Notes under the pieces: model-generated
Told to the model about the DNA's origin: nothing
The model's database searches: none
The model's input: the letters and a program-made list of their open reading frames with translations, nothing else
NCBI GenBank assembly: GCA_036745275.1
Contig: DAIOGK010000029.1
Location: forward strand, 1 to 42,554
DNA from: JAIUNP01 sp020161975
Lineage (GTDB): Bacteria; Pseudomonadota; Alphaproteobacteria; Rhizobiales; Beijerinckiaceae
DNA: 42,554 nt
Direction: 5' to 3'
Program-made: the position numbers and the translations under genes
Shown here: positions 1-7,980 of the stretch, piece after piece
Layout of the letters: each line of letters begins with the position of its first letter
Position numbering within the stretch: the first letter of the stretch is position 1

Positions 1-8
1 TGACGGTT

Positions 9-21
9 GTCCCAAAGGGAC
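9..21 (-). promoter_or_regulatory. S-element-like hairpin in repB-repC leader
   Basis: GTCCC-AAA-GGGAC forms a perfect 5-bp stem with a 3-nt loop. On the minus strand it lies downstream of repB in the expected repC leader. In repABC replicons a small hairpin here can hide the repC ribosome site when the antisense RNA is bound. That role is inferred from position; repC itself is outside the window. Confidence 0.4.
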
Positions 22-23
22 TC

Positions 24-52
24 TTGACAGCGATTCGCGGAAGTGGGATTCT
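24..52 (+). promoter_or_regulatory. Promoter of the repABC counter-transcribed RNA
   Basis: A perfect -35 hexamer TTGACA (24-29) is followed after 17 nt by a weak -10 GATTCT (47-52). It points against repB/repC, which is how inc-alpha antisense RNA promoters are placed in repABC replicons. Transcription would begin near 59. Confidence 0.6.
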
Positions 53-58
53 CAAGCC

Positions 59-110
59 ACCACAGAATGAGAGAGGCTTCCGGCGGAAACGTTGGGGGCC
101 TTTTTCTTTT
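59..110 (+). ncRNA. Counter-transcribed antisense RNA (inc-alpha) of a repABC replicon
   Basis: A short RNA of about 50 nt is predicted in the repB-repC intergenic space, antisense to the repABC mRNA. It would start about 7 nt after the -10 at 47-52 and end in an intrinsic terminator. In that terminator AGGCTTCC (74-81) pairs with GGGGGCCT (94-101), 8 bp including two G-U pairs, followed by TTTT-C-TTTT to 110. In repABC plasmids this RNA represses repC expression and sets copy number and incompatibility. The exact 5' end is an estimate. Confidence 0.7.
74..110 (+). terminator. Rho-independent terminator of the ctRNA
   Basis: The 8-bp stem 74-81/94-101 encloses a 12-nt loop that can pair further internally. 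It is followed directly by a T-rich tract at 101-110 interrupted by a single C. The hairpin also lies in the leader of the opposing repC transcript. Confidence 0.7.
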
Positions 111-136
111 GTCGAATTGTCCTTTCAAGCTCGGGG

Positions 137-1147
137 TTAAGGTTCACTCGACTTTGCGAGCTGCTGAAACTCATCGAACAGCGCGTCGAGGCGCGTTCCA
201 AGAAATTCCGCAAAGTCCGGGGAGACAGCTGGCTCGAACCGCACCACGGCCCGCCCACCCTCGCGGGACAGATGCGCCAGCGCCTTGCCTTGCCTGCTCT
301 TCCAGAGCGGGCGCGGTCGAGCGGTCCTCGCCGGTTGCGAAACCGTCGTCAGAACCCGCAGAAAGCGGATATCCGAGTCCGAACTCAGGTCCGGGTCTGC
401 CAGCACACGGGCAACCCGATCCTGAACACCACTCCTTGCCAGATGGTCGGCAAGGTCCAGCCAGCGCCTCCGTCCGGCCTTGGGGGCCGGACCAATGCCC
501 CTGGCAATCGCTTCGGGAATGGATCGGGCAACCGAAATCATCTTGGACAACTCGGTCTTGTCCGTTGATAATGCCATCATGATCGCCGTCCGGTCGGTGC
601 CCCGATCTTCCAGGGCGCGCGCAAACATCGCCCGCTCGATATAGGTCAGATCCTTCCGTGCGGAATTCTCAAGGCCCTGTGCCAGAATGAGCGCCTGATC
701 ATCGATGTCGCGAACAACCGCCCGGAGCTTCACCCCGAGTTCGCGGGCTGCACGCCAGCGCCGATGTCCGTAAGCAAGCTGAAAGCGGCCTTCGCGCACC
801 GGATGCGGGCGGACCAGCACGGGCACTTCCTGTCCATGCTCCCGCATCGACTGCTTGAGCAGCATAAAGGCTTCGTCGTTGGCTGTGTCGAACCTGTCCG
901 AAACAAAGGACGGCTCAACCTGGCCCGGATCAAGCTCAAGCACATTCTGCCCCCTGGCCAGGGCGTCCTTGAGTTCGCGGGCCTCATCCTCGATCTTGTC
1001 GAGGGTCAGCCCCATGGCCCGCACCGGACCCGCCAGGGTGCGCGGTTGGGAGGCGGCATTCGCTGCGGCAGGCTCTGCTGACGGAGCGGAGTTGGCCACG
1101 GCCAACTGTTCCTCGATCATGGACTTGATGAGACTGCGACGGGTCAT
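137..1147 (-). CDS. repB: Plasmid partitioning protein RepB (ParB family)
   Basis: This is the centromere-binding partner of RepA in repABC replicons; it binds parS and loads the segrosome. The ParB/sulfiredoxin-like N-terminal domain holds the box around residues 109-135, including YGHRRWRAA. A helix-turn-helix DNA-binding region follows near residues 170-205. I place the start at 1147 (336 aa): the ATG overlaps the repA stop as ATGA and a GGAGGG sits 6 nt upstream. An ATG 15 nt further upstream is possible but has no good ribosome site. The gene lies directly downstream of repA, with the antisense-RNA region after it, as in repABC operons. repC would follow beyond position 1. A parS-like palindrome lies inside its 5' coding part. 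Confidence 0.93.
   Translation of the reverse strand: MTRRSLIKSMIEEQLAVANSAPSAEPAAANAASQPRTLAGPVRAMGLTLDKIEDEARELKDALARGQNVLELDPGQVEPSFVSDRFDTANDEAFMLLKQSMREHGQEVPVLVRPHPVREGRFQLAYGHRRWRAARELGVKLRAVVRDIDDQALILAQGLENSARKDLTYIERAMFARALEDRGTDRTAIMMALSTDKTELSKMISVARSIPEAIARGIGPAPKAGRRRWLDLADHLARSGVQDRVARVLADPDLSSDSDIRFLRVLTTVSQPARTARPRPLWKSRQGKALAHLSREGGRAVVRFEPAVSPDFAEFLGTRLDALFDEFQQLAKSSEP
1091..1106. promoter_or_regulatory. parS-like palindrome inside repB
   Basis: GTTGGCCACGGCCAAC matches the repABC parS pattern GTTNNCNGCNGNNAAC except for one central base. It lies in codons 14-19 of repB. Its arms match those of the intergenic site at 2500-2515 exactly, so the two sites probably bind the same RepB. 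Confidence 0.6.
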
Positions 1148-2358
1148 GTGTCCCTCCCCCATGCCCGACGAACCAGCCCAACGATCTCGCTGTTCACGGC
1201 ATCGAGCGATTCAATCGCACGGTCATAAGTCGCCCGGCCCACGGCACCGCGATCAAGTTCGTACAGCGATTGCTTGGTCAGACCCGCATCGGCAATCGCC
1301 GTTGACTTCCAGACCGTCGCGGCCAGAACATCATCTCCGAAAAGCCCGCGCAGCAGCGCGACGACCTGCGACTGCGGCCCGTCATGCGGTTCATGCCGTG
1401 TGATGACATAGCGGATGAAGTCATGCCTCAGATCGCCGCCAGCATTCCGGACGACGGACAAAAGATCTGCGGTCATCAGCAGGAATTGCGACATCGAGGC
1501 GACATCGACCATCTGCGGGTGAATGGTTACGAGCAATGAGGTGGCCGCGCAAAGCGCGCCGAGCGTCAGATAGCCAAGCTGCGGCGGGCAATCGATCACA
1601 ACGACATCGTAATCCGCCTCGACCTCGTTCAGTGCCTTGCCAACCCGCTGGAAGAACAGCCCGCCCGACGGGCGCGCGCCCTGCACCAGCGCCCGGGGCG
1701 TCTCGTGCTCAAACTCCATGAGTTCAAGATTGCCCGGAACCAGGTCCAGCCCGTCAAAATAGGTACTCCGGATGCAGTCTCGCATTGAGCGACGGGTTTC
1801 GTCATACCGGATGGCCCCGTACAGCGTGTCGCCATCGGCAAGATCGAACTCCGGCTGCAATCCGAGCATGGCCGTCATCGATGCCTGCGGGTCAAGGTCG
1901 ACAGCCAGAACGCGATACCCCGAAAGCGCGAGATACTGGGCAAGATAGAGCGCCGTCGTGGTCTTGGCGGAGCCTCCCTTGAAATTCACACAGGCGATCG
2001 TCTGGAGCTTTTCGCCGGCCTTCCGGCGCGGCAGGATGACGTCTGCACCCCGCGGCTTGGCATTGGCGACATGCCGGCGCAGATCGTTGATCTGGGCCAG
2101 CGTGTAGGACCGTCTGCCGGAGGACGACACATCGGGCGAAGGACCGATCCCGTCAATGGAGAGCTGACGAAGATAGCCATCCGAGACCCCGAGCAGACGC
2201 GCGGCCTCGCCTGAGGTGAAGGAACGCAGCGTCTTCCGGCTATCGGGAGGAAACAGGCGGGAGCCCAGCGACTGAAGCTGTTCTGAAAGCCGCTTCGCAT
2301 GCGCTGCGATCTTCGCATCCGACGCGACGTTGCTGGCAGGCGCTTGAGACGTGTCCAC
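1144..2358 (-). CDS. repA: Plasmid partitioning protein RepA (ParA-family ATPase)
   Basis: This Walker-type ATPase moves plasmid copies apart together with RepB and represses its own operon. The 404-aa length is normal for the family. An N-terminal MerR-like helix-turn-helix (about residues 44-95) is followed by the deviant Walker A motif KGGSAKTTT (127-135), later ATPase motifs including VVVIDCPPQ, and a C-terminal helical part. The start is GTG at 2358, with GGAAGA about 8 nt upstream. It overlaps repB by 4 nt. Upstream, 2359-2653 carries the palindromes expected for autoregulation and partition. Confidence 0.94.
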   Translation of the reverse strand: MDTSQAPASNVASDAKIAAHAKRLSEQLQSLGSRLFPPDSRKTLRSFTSGEAARLLGVSDGYLRQLSIDGIGPSPDVSSSGRRSYTLAQINDLRRHVANAKPRGADVILPRRKAGEKLQTIACVNFKGGSAKTTTALYLAQYLALSGYRVLAVDLDPQASMTAMLGLQPEFDLADGDTLYGAIRYDETRRSMRDCIRSTYFDGLDLVPGNLELMEFEHETPRALVQGARPSGGLFFQRVGKALNEVEADYDVVVIDCPPQLGYLTLGALCAATSLLVTIHPQMVDVASMSQFLLMTADLLSVVRNAGGDLRHDFIRYVITRHEPHDGPQSQVVALLRGLFGDDVLAATVWKSTAIADAGLTKQSLYELDRGAVGRATYDRAIESLDAVNSEIVGLVRRAWGRDT

Positions 2359-2450
2359 GAATTTTTCTTCCGAAACGGATTAACCGCCAATGTCTGACTT
2401 TTTCCGTATCAGGAAAGACACGATTCCAGCCGAGCGGCAAGGCATTTATC

Positions 2451-2466
2451 GTTAACGGATATTAAC
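2451..2466. promoter_or_regulatory. Second parS-like or RepA operator palindrome
   Basis: GTTAACGGATATTAAC keeps the outer GTT...AAC arms and 16-bp length of parS but not the central GC. It lies 92 bp upstream of repA, next to the perfect site at 2500. It could be a weaker parS or part of the RepA operator. The rest of 2359-2653 shows no gene. Confidence 0.35.
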
Positions 2467-2499
2467 CCGATTCCCTCGCGCACGGTGAAATCTGCGCCA

Positions 2500-2515
2500 G
2501 TTGGCCGCGGCCAAC
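2500..2515. promoter_or_regulatory. parS centromere-like site upstream of repA
   Basis: GTTGGCCGCGGCCAAC is a perfect 16-bp palindrome and matches every fixed position of the repABC parS consensus GTTNNCNGCNGNNAAC. It sits 141 bp upstream of the repA start, between repA and the 3' end of nnrS. Confidence 0.75.
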
Positions 2516-2653
2516 CCGTACAAACCTGCCAGAATCGCGTTTCCGAACACGGGTCGAACGCACGGACCTGATACAGGGGAGGGCGTCTTCAGAGCTCGTG
2601 CAGACCCTGGAAAAGGCAGGGGAGGGCGCCCATCGCCGACCGAACCATCCGCA

Positions 2654-3847
2654 CTAGGCATGCCGCCGAACAAACGACGGCCCGTAAGCAAGGGCGAAGC
2701 CGCCGAAGGCAATTATCCAGAACGCTGCCGACAGGGCATAAAGCGTCATCGAGGCTGCCGGCCAGAAGCCGGCGGCGAACCGGCAGGCTACCGCCGCAAT
2801 CAGCATCAGGTAGAGCCCTGTTGTCACGGGCCCCGCAGTCAGTGCCTGTCCGGTATGCCCCAAGGTCGCGCGGGTCATGACCGCCATGGTCATCACCCCA
2901 ACGGCGCCGGCCATCCAGAGGTGCTGCGCCGCTGCGAGGCTAACCCGGTCGGGCGCCAGAACACCCGCCGACATCGCGAGCGCTCCAAGGGGCAGGAAGA
3001 GATAACCGGCATGGAGGATCCACACGAGCGGTTCGCTCACCGTCCGCTCCCCGGCCCACCGCGCAAGCCGGGCCACATGCAGGACTCCAGCGATCAGAAG
3101 CAGCCCTGCCGCCAGCGCTGTCTGCGGCGCGACAAGCCAGACCATCAGCGCAAGCAGCAGCGCCACCAGCGCAACCTTGTCGAACGACTGCATGGGCGGA
3201 ACGGGCAACCGCCCCGGCCCCTTCCGGACGAGCCAGTTCCGCGTGAAGGATGGGATGATCCGACCGCCGATCACCGCGATCAACATGATGGCCGCACCAA
3301 GACCGGCCCTTAGCCCATAACCTTGCGCGGCTGGCCAGCCCTGCGCCGCCTCCCAGTGGAAGACCCCATTCGCCAGCACAAAGGCTGTCACCATGCCGAG
3401 CACGATCAGATTGCGCCAGTTCTTCCCGGCGATGATTTCACGCATGAGAAAGCCGATCAGCGCCAGCGGCAGGGCAAGATCCGCCGCCGCAGCGACGAGT
3501 GGCGGCAGGAAGGCCGAGACCGTGATTGCAACCCGCCCGATCAGCCATAAGGCAAACAGTCCGCCAAGCGGCCAACCGACAATCGGAAGCCGCCCGGTCC
3601 AGTTCGGCACAGCTGTGAGGAGAAACCCGGCGATGACGGCGGCGAGATAGCCGAACAGGAACTCATGGGCGTGCCAGTCAATCGAACTGAACCGCGTCGG
3701 TAGCGTCATGTCCCCTGACAGGATCGGTATCCAGAGTGCCATTGACAGGGATGCCCAGATTCCGGCCCCGAAAAAGAAGGGGCGGAACCCGTAACTCAGG
3801 ATCGTTGGGCCGCGCCAGGCCCGCACTTGTTCTGCCGTTGTCGCCAT
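2654..3847 (-). CDS. nnrS: NnrS family heme-copper membrane protein
   Basis: NnrS proteins are polytopic membrane proteins that contain heme and copper. They accompany denitrification genes and relieve nitrosative stress; no reaction is established. The 397-aa product shows about twelve hydrophobic segments and NnrS-typical stretches: YGFRPFFFGAG near the N terminus, WHAHEFLFGY, GGRIIPSFTRN and HLWMAGAVGVMTMAVMTRA. The start ATG at 3847 gives the family's usual N terminus; a start at 3886 would add 13 unlikely residues. It is divergent from the NsrR-type gene at 3995, so the 147-bp space between them probably holds both promoters. Confidence 0.92.
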   Translation of the reverse strand: MATTAEQVRAWRGPTILSYGFRPFFFGAGIWASLSMALWIPILSGDMTLPTRFSSIDWHAHEFLFGYLAAVIAGFLLTAVPNWTGRLPIVGWPLGGLFALWLIGRVAITVSAFLPPLVAAAADLALPLALIGFLMREIIAGKNWRNLIVLGMVTAFVLANGVFHWEAAQGWPAAQGYGLRAGLGAAIMLIAVIGGRIIPSFTRNWLVRKGPGRLPVPPMQSFDKVALVALLLALMVWLVAPQTALAAGLLLIAGVLHVARLARWAGERTVSEPLVWILHAGYLFLPLGALAMSAGVLAPDRVSLAAAQHLWMAGAVGVMTMAVMTRATLGHTGQALTAGPVTTGLYLMLIAAVACRFAAGFWPAASMTLYALSAAFWIIAFGGFALAYGPSFVRRHA

Positions 3848-3994
3848 CTGTCCGCTCGCCCTGCGTCGCCCGTCCGAGAGAGACATTGACGGGCTCGCCA
3901 GATTGCCCGCGGCGCCTGCGGTCGCGAGCTTGGCCTAGACATAGGCACTCGAATCGGTACTGTAAATACTTATTCAACTTGCCAAAGAGTTCCC

Positions 3995-4411
3995 ATGCGG
4001 CTAACCTCTTTCACGGATTATGGTCTTCGTATGCTGATGCGGATGGCGAGCGCGCCCGATCACGCGTTCTCGACCTCTGAACTGGCCGATGAGTTCGGTT
4101 TATCACGCAACCACCTGACCAAGATCATGCAGCAGTTGGCGCGTGGTGGCATTGTCCGGACCCGGCGCGGTGGCAGCGGCGGGGCGGTGCTGAATTGTGA
4201 TCCTGCAACCGTCCGGCTGGGCGACGTGGTGCAGCTGCTCGAACGGGAACAGGTTCTGGTCGAATGCTTCCGCCCGGACAGCGGTACGTGCAGCATTGAG
4301 GGTTGCTGCCGTCTCAAGTCGAGACTGCGACGGGCCAGGACGAAGTTTATCGAAGACCTGAACCGATCCACCCTCGCCGATCTGGCCCTGCCGGAAAGGC
4401 TTGCGGCCTGA
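3995..4411 (+). CDS. nsrR: Rrf2 family regulator, NsrR-type NO sensor
   Basis: NsrR is an Fe-S repressor that loses DNA binding when NO attacks its cluster. The 138-aa protein opens with the Rrf2 winged helix (MRLTSFTDYGLRML...) and a recognition helix around LSRNHLTKIM (36-45). Cys91, Cys99 and Cys104/105 fit the three-cysteine ligand pattern of NsrR (compare the C-x4/5-C-x5-C of known NsrR). It lies divergent from nnrS and 19 nt before ccoN, so it very probably heads the cbb3 operon. A generic Rrf2 iron-sulfur regulator is the alternative. Confidence 0.82.
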   Translation: MRLTSFTDYGLRMLMRMASAPDHAFSTSELADEFGLSRNHLTKIMQQLARGGIVRTRRGGSGGAVLNCDPATVRLGDVVQLLEREQVLVECFRPDSGTCSIEGCCRLKSRLRRARTKFIEDLNRSTLADLALPERLAA

Positions 4412-4430
4412 CAGAGAAAGGCACGACGCG

Positions 4431-6056
4431 ATGATCGCAACACTTACCGTTGGCGAACGTCGGACCGGCGCGGTCCTGTCAGTCGTGTTGGCCGTGATGG
4501 GCCTGGCGATGGCAGGGGCGGCGCGTCACCAGGTGATGGCGGTCCATGGGTTCATGGCGTTCGGCCTGGGCATCGGCCTCGTGATTTTGCTGGGCGGCGC
4601 GGTTTTCGATCCCGATACGACGGACGGCAGGCAGAACAGATACTACGACGCGCCGACCCGGTTCGGCATCGTGATGACGCTGGTCTGGGCGGTGATCGCG
4701 ATGGGGGTTGGCGTCTGGGTCGCCGCCCTGCTTTATTGGCCGGAGGCGACACCGCTCTGGCCGGCCACCAGCTTCGGGCGCCTGCGCCCCGTGCATACGA
4801 CCGGGATCATCTTCGGGTTCGGCGGCAACGCGCTGATCGCCACTTCATTTTATGTCCTGCAACGCACCTCGCGGGCGCGTCTGGCCGACTCTGTCAGTCC
4901 CTGGGCCGTGCTGATCGGCTATAATCTCTTCTGCTTCTGGGCCGTCACCGGCTATCTGATGGGCAGCACCCAGTCCAAGGAATATGCCGAGCCCGAATGG
5001 TATGCAGACCTGTGGCTGGTGGTAATCTGGGTCACCTACTTCATTCTCTATCTGCGCACGCTGGCACGCCGCAACGAGCCGCACATCTATGTCGCCAACT
5101 GGTATTATCTGGCCTTCATCCTGGTGGTGGCCATCCTCCACATCGTCAACAATCTTGCCCTTCCCGTGCGCTGGAGCGTGGCAGAGAGTTTTCCGATCTG
5201 GTCGGGCGTGCAGGATGCAATGGTTCAGTGGTGGTATGGCCACAACGCGGTGGCCTTCTTCCTGACATCGGGCTTCCTGGGGATGCTCTACTATTTCCTG
5301 CCGGTGCGTTCGGGGCGCCCAATCTGGTCCTACCGGCTGTCCATCATCAGCTTCTGGGGCATCACCTTCTTCTACATCTGGGTCGGCTCGCACCACTTGC
5401 ACTACACCGCCCTGCCGTACTGGGTGCAGACACTGGGAATGACATTCTCGGTCATCCTGCTGGTGCCATCCTGGGCCTCCGCCGGCAATGCCATCGCCAC
5501 GCTGAACGGGGCCTGGAGCAAGGTGCGCGACGATGCGACCCTGCGGTTCATGTTTGTCGCTGCGGTCTTTTACGGGCTGTCGACGTTCGAGGGATCGTTT
5601 CTGGCCATCCGCCCGGTCAATTCCCTGTCCCACTATACCGACTGGACAGTGGGCCATGTGCATTCCGGCACCCTTGGATGGGTAGCGATGATTGTCTTCG
5701 GCGCGATTTACACATTGGTGCCACAACTGTCGGGGCGTCGGGAGATGGCCTCGCCGCGAGCCATCGAGTGGCATTTCTGGCTCGCCGTCACAGGCACGCT
5801 TGTCTACGTCATTGCCATGTGGAACGCCGGCATCACGCAGGGCCTGATGTGGCGCACATATGGCCAGAATGGTGCACTCTCCTACAGTTTCCTGCAATCG
5901 GTGCAGGCCATGGCGCCATACTACCTGCTGCGCACCATTGGCGGGGCCCTTTTCCTGGCCGGGGCGATCCTGTGCGCCTGGAACTGCTATCTGACCGTGC
6001 GGACAGCGCATGGCGAGGCCATCGATCGGCCCCTGATCCCCGAGCCGGCGGAGTGA
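4431..6056 (+). CDS. ccoN: cbb3-type cytochrome c oxidase subunit I
   Basis: This is the catalytic subunit of the high-affinity cbb3 oxidase; it reduces O2 at heme b3-CuB in the cytoplasmic membrane. The 541-aa product has about twelve or more membrane spans and the expected histidines. His122 (RPVHTT) and His411 are low-spin heme ligands, His271 (WYGHNAV) and His321/322 (GSHHLHY) are CuB ligands, and His409 in VGHVHSG is the likely heme b3 ligand. I chose ATG 4431 over an upstream ATG at 4401 that would overlap nsrR. It is the first of a tight ccoNOQP block starting 19 nt after the NsrR-type gene. Confidence 0.96.
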   Translation: MIATLTVGERRTGAVLSVVLAVMGLAMAGAARHQVMAVHGFMAFGLGIGLVILLGGAVFDPDTTDGRQNRYYDAPTRFGIVMTLVWAVIAMGVGVWVAALLYWPEATPLWPATSFGRLRPVHTTGIIFGFGGNALIATSFYVLQRTSRARLADSVSPWAVLIGYNLFCFWAVTGYLMGSTQSKEYAEPEWYADLWLVVIWVTYFILYLRTLARRNEPHIYVANWYYLAFILVVAILHIVNNLALPVRWSVAESFPIWSGVQDAMVQWWYGHNAVAFFLTSGFLGMLYYFLPVRSGRPIWSYRLSIISFWGITFFYIWVGSHHLHYTALPYWVQTLGMTFSVILLVPSWASAGNAIATLNGAWSKVRDDATLRFMFVAAVFYGLSTFEGSFLAIRPVNSLSHYTDWTVGHVHSGTLGWVAMIVFGAIYTLVPQLSGRREMASPRAIEWHFWLAVTGTLVYVIAMWNAGITQGLMWRTYGQNGALSYSFLQSVQAMAPYYLLRTIGGALFLAGAILCAWNCYLTVRTAHGEAIDRPLIPEPAE

Positions 6057-6060
6057 GGCG

Positions 6061-6789
6061 ATGCTGAAGCTGCACTACAACCTTGAGAAAATCTCGATGG
6101 GGCTGGTGATCGGGATCATCGCTGCCGCTTCAGTCGGCGGGCTGGTCGAGATCGCGCCGCTTTTCACCATCGCTGAAACCGTCAAGTTGCCGGCCGATCT
6201 CCGCCCCCAGACGCCGCTGGAACTCGCCGGGCGCAAGATCTACATGCGCGAAGGATGCTACGCCTGCCACAGCCAGATGGTGCGCAGCCTCGCCGACGAG
6301 ATCGACCGTTACGGCCCATATTCACGGGCAGGCGAGTCAGCCTACGACCACCCAATGCTCTGGGGTTCAAAGCGCACCGGTCCTGATCTGGCTCGCGTGG
6401 GCGGCAAGTATTCGGACCAGTGGCATGTCGCCCATCTGATCAATCCGCGTTCTGTGGTCCCTGCCTCGATCATGCCGTCCTATCCGTGGCTGACCCAGTC
6501 TCTTGAAACGGAATTGCTGCCCGATTCCCTCGCAACGCTCGCCCGGCTGGGCGTACCCTATGACAAGGCCATGATTGCGGCCGCCGCAGCGGATGCGCCG
6601 GCCCAGAGCCGCCCTGACAGTGAAGCTGCCGGGGATTTTGCCAAGCGCTATGGCGAGCGCCCCGCTGTCCGTGCCTTCGATGGCGATCCCTCGCGGCTGA
6701 CGGAGCTGGACGCGCTGGTGGCCTATCTTCAATCGCTCGGCACGTTGACGTCCGTGCAGAACACACCACCGGTAGAGGCTGCGAAATGA
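6061..6789 (+). CDS. ccoO: cbb3-type cytochrome c oxidase subunit II (monoheme c)
   Basis: CcoO is the membrane-anchored monoheme cytochrome that passes electrons to CcoN. The 242-aa protein has one N-terminal anchor (about residues 12-38). The heme site is CYACH (Cys66, Cys69, His70) within a typical REGCYACHSQMVR context, and the axial Met lies in the later IMPSYPWL stretch. It begins 4 nt after ccoN and overlaps ccoQ by 4 nt. Confidence 0.96.
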   Translation: MLKLHYNLEKISMGLVIGIIAAASVGGLVEIAPLFTIAETVKLPADLRPQTPLELAGRKIYMREGCYACHSQMVRSLADEIDRYGPYSRAGESAYDHPMLWGSKRTGPDLARVGGKYSDQWHVAHLINPRSVVPASIMPSYPWLTQSLETELLPDSLATLARLGVPYDKAMIAAAAADAPAQSRPDSEAAGDFAKRYGERPAVRAFDGDPSRLTELDALVAYLQSLGTLTSVQNTPPVEAAK

Positions 6790-6950
6790 TGCATGACACG
6801 CTGATCTATCTCGCCAAGACCGTCGGCCTTGCCTGGTTGATGGGTTTCTTTCTGATCGTGGTGATCCGGGCCTACAATCCTGCGCGCCGTGCTGCCTATG
6901 AAGCCGCCGCCCGGTCGATCCTCCCGGACGAGGGGCGGCGCCATGAGTGA
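6786..6950 (+). CDS. ccoQ: cbb3-type oxidase subunit CcoQ
   Basis: This 54-aa protein has one transmembrane helix (about residues 7-27) followed by a charged tail with RAYNPARRAAYE, typical of CcoQ/FixQ, which stabilises the cbb3 complex. It starts by ATGA overlap with the ccoO stop and overlaps the ccoP start by 8 nt. The position between ccoO and ccoP supports the call as much as the sequence does. Confidence 0.88.
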   Translation: MMHDTLIYLAKTVGLAWLMGFFLIVVIRAYNPARRAAYEAAARSILPDEGRRHE

Positions 6951-7812
6951 ATCGCACCGTCGCGAGATCGATCCCGTCACCGGCTATGACACAACCGGTC
7001 ACGACTGGAACGGAATCAAGGAACTCAACACGCCCTTGCCCAGGTTGGTGATCTGGGCGCTGGTTCTGGCCTTCGCATATTCGGTCATCGCCTGGATTCT
7101 GCTGCCTGCCTGGCCGCTGGGGGGAAGTTACACGCGCGGGCTCTGGAAACTCGACCAGGGTCAGGAGGCAGAGGCCGGCTATCGGTCTCTTGCGACAGAG
7201 CGGCAGGGCTGGCTCAAGCGGTTTGCGAATCCGGATTTTGCTGCGCTTCGCACCGATAAGGCGCTGATGCAGGAAGCCATGCCTGCCGCCCGGCGGCTTT
7301 TCGACGATAACTGTGCCGCGTGCCACGGCACGGAAGGGCAGGGTGGACCGGGCTATCCTGTGCTTTCCGATCACTCATGGCTGTGGAGCGGGGACCCCAA
7401 GGAGATCGCCGTGACTATCCGGCATGGCATCAACGCTGCTGATTCCGAGACGCGGGTGGCAGAGATGCCGGCCTTCGACTGGATCAAGCCAGCCGACCGA
7501 ACCGCGCTGGCGCTCTATGTCTCCAAGTTGCGCGGAGGCGGCGTCCATGCCGGCGGGAGCGCGGCGGCGCTGTTTGCCGAAAACTGTGCCGCATGCCACG
7601 GTGAGGGCGGCAAGGGCGGCCTCGACCTTGGTGCGCCGTCGCTGACCGACCGGGCAGTGCTTTACGGGCAGGACCCCGATTCCGTGGAGCAAACCCTGAA
7701 GCACGGTCGGCGCGGCATGATGCCGGCATGGGCAGGACGTCTTTCGGACACTGACATCAACCTGCTGGCGCTCTACGTTGCCGGGCTGGGCGACAAGGCC
7801 GGCAAGCCATGA
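6943..7812 (+). CDS. ccoP: cbb3-type cytochrome c oxidase subunit III (diheme c)
   Basis: CcoP is the diheme cytochrome that takes electrons from soluble cytochrome c or bc1. The 289-aa product begins with the family's cytoplasmic segment (EIDPVTGYDTTGHDWNGIKELN), then one membrane helix (34-55). Two cytochrome c domains follow, with CAACH at Cys124-His128 and Cys215-His219. It overlaps ccoQ at the start and the 52-aa ORF at 7809 at the end. Confidence 0.96.
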   Translation: MSESHRREIDPVTGYDTTGHDWNGIKELNTPLPRLVIWALVLAFAYSVIAWILLPAWPLGGSYTRGLWKLDQGQEAEAGYRSLATERQGWLKRFANPDFAALRTDKALMQEAMPAARRLFDDNCAACHGTEGQGGPGYPVLSDHSWLWSGDPKEIAVTIRHGINAADSETRVAEMPAFDWIKPADRTALALYVSKLRGGGVHAGGSAAALFAENCAACHGEGGKGGLDLGAPSLTDRAVLYGQDPDSVEQTLKHGRRGMMPAWAGRLSDTDINLLALYVAGLGDKAGKP

Positions 7813-7967
7813 GCCCGGCTGCGCAGAAGCGGCTGGCCATCGCTGGTGCCATCATCGTGACGCTGTTGTTCATCACCGCCAACGTGCGCTTGCTGCTGGT
7901 TGCAATGAATTCGCAGCCTGATTGCGTGGTGGTTGCCGACGCCCCGCCCGCCAAACGGAGCTGCTGA
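7809..7967 (+). CDS. Small single-span membrane protein of unknown function
   Basis: I do not recognise this 52-aa product. It has a basic N terminus, one hydrophobic helix (about residues 9-33), a short exported or cytosolic tail with Cys39 and a terminal Cys52. Translation is coupled to ccoP by ATGA overlap, and the next gene starts 13 nt later with its own strong ribosome site. Position suggests a small partner of the cbb3 oxidase; standard cco operons have ccoG here instead. Confidence 0.65.
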   Translation: MSPAAQKRLAIAGAIIVTLLFITANVRLLLVAMNSQPDCVVVADAPPAKRSC

Positions 7968-7980
7968 AAGGAGGCAGGCC

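Noticed and set aside
43..582. Plus-strand open frames at the repB 3' end and ctRNA region
   Set aside because: Overlapping low-complexity translations opposite repB; the region is explained by repB and the antisense RNA.
3930..3943. TTGGCCTAGACATA considered as a Crp/Fnr box before the NsrR-type gene
   Set aside because: Neither half matches well (TTGGC and ACATA), and it lacks the TCAA shared by the accepted sites.
4845..6011. 388-codon open frame on the minus strand opposite ccoN
   Set aside because: Antisense shadow; ccoN has all catalytic histidines in the other direction.
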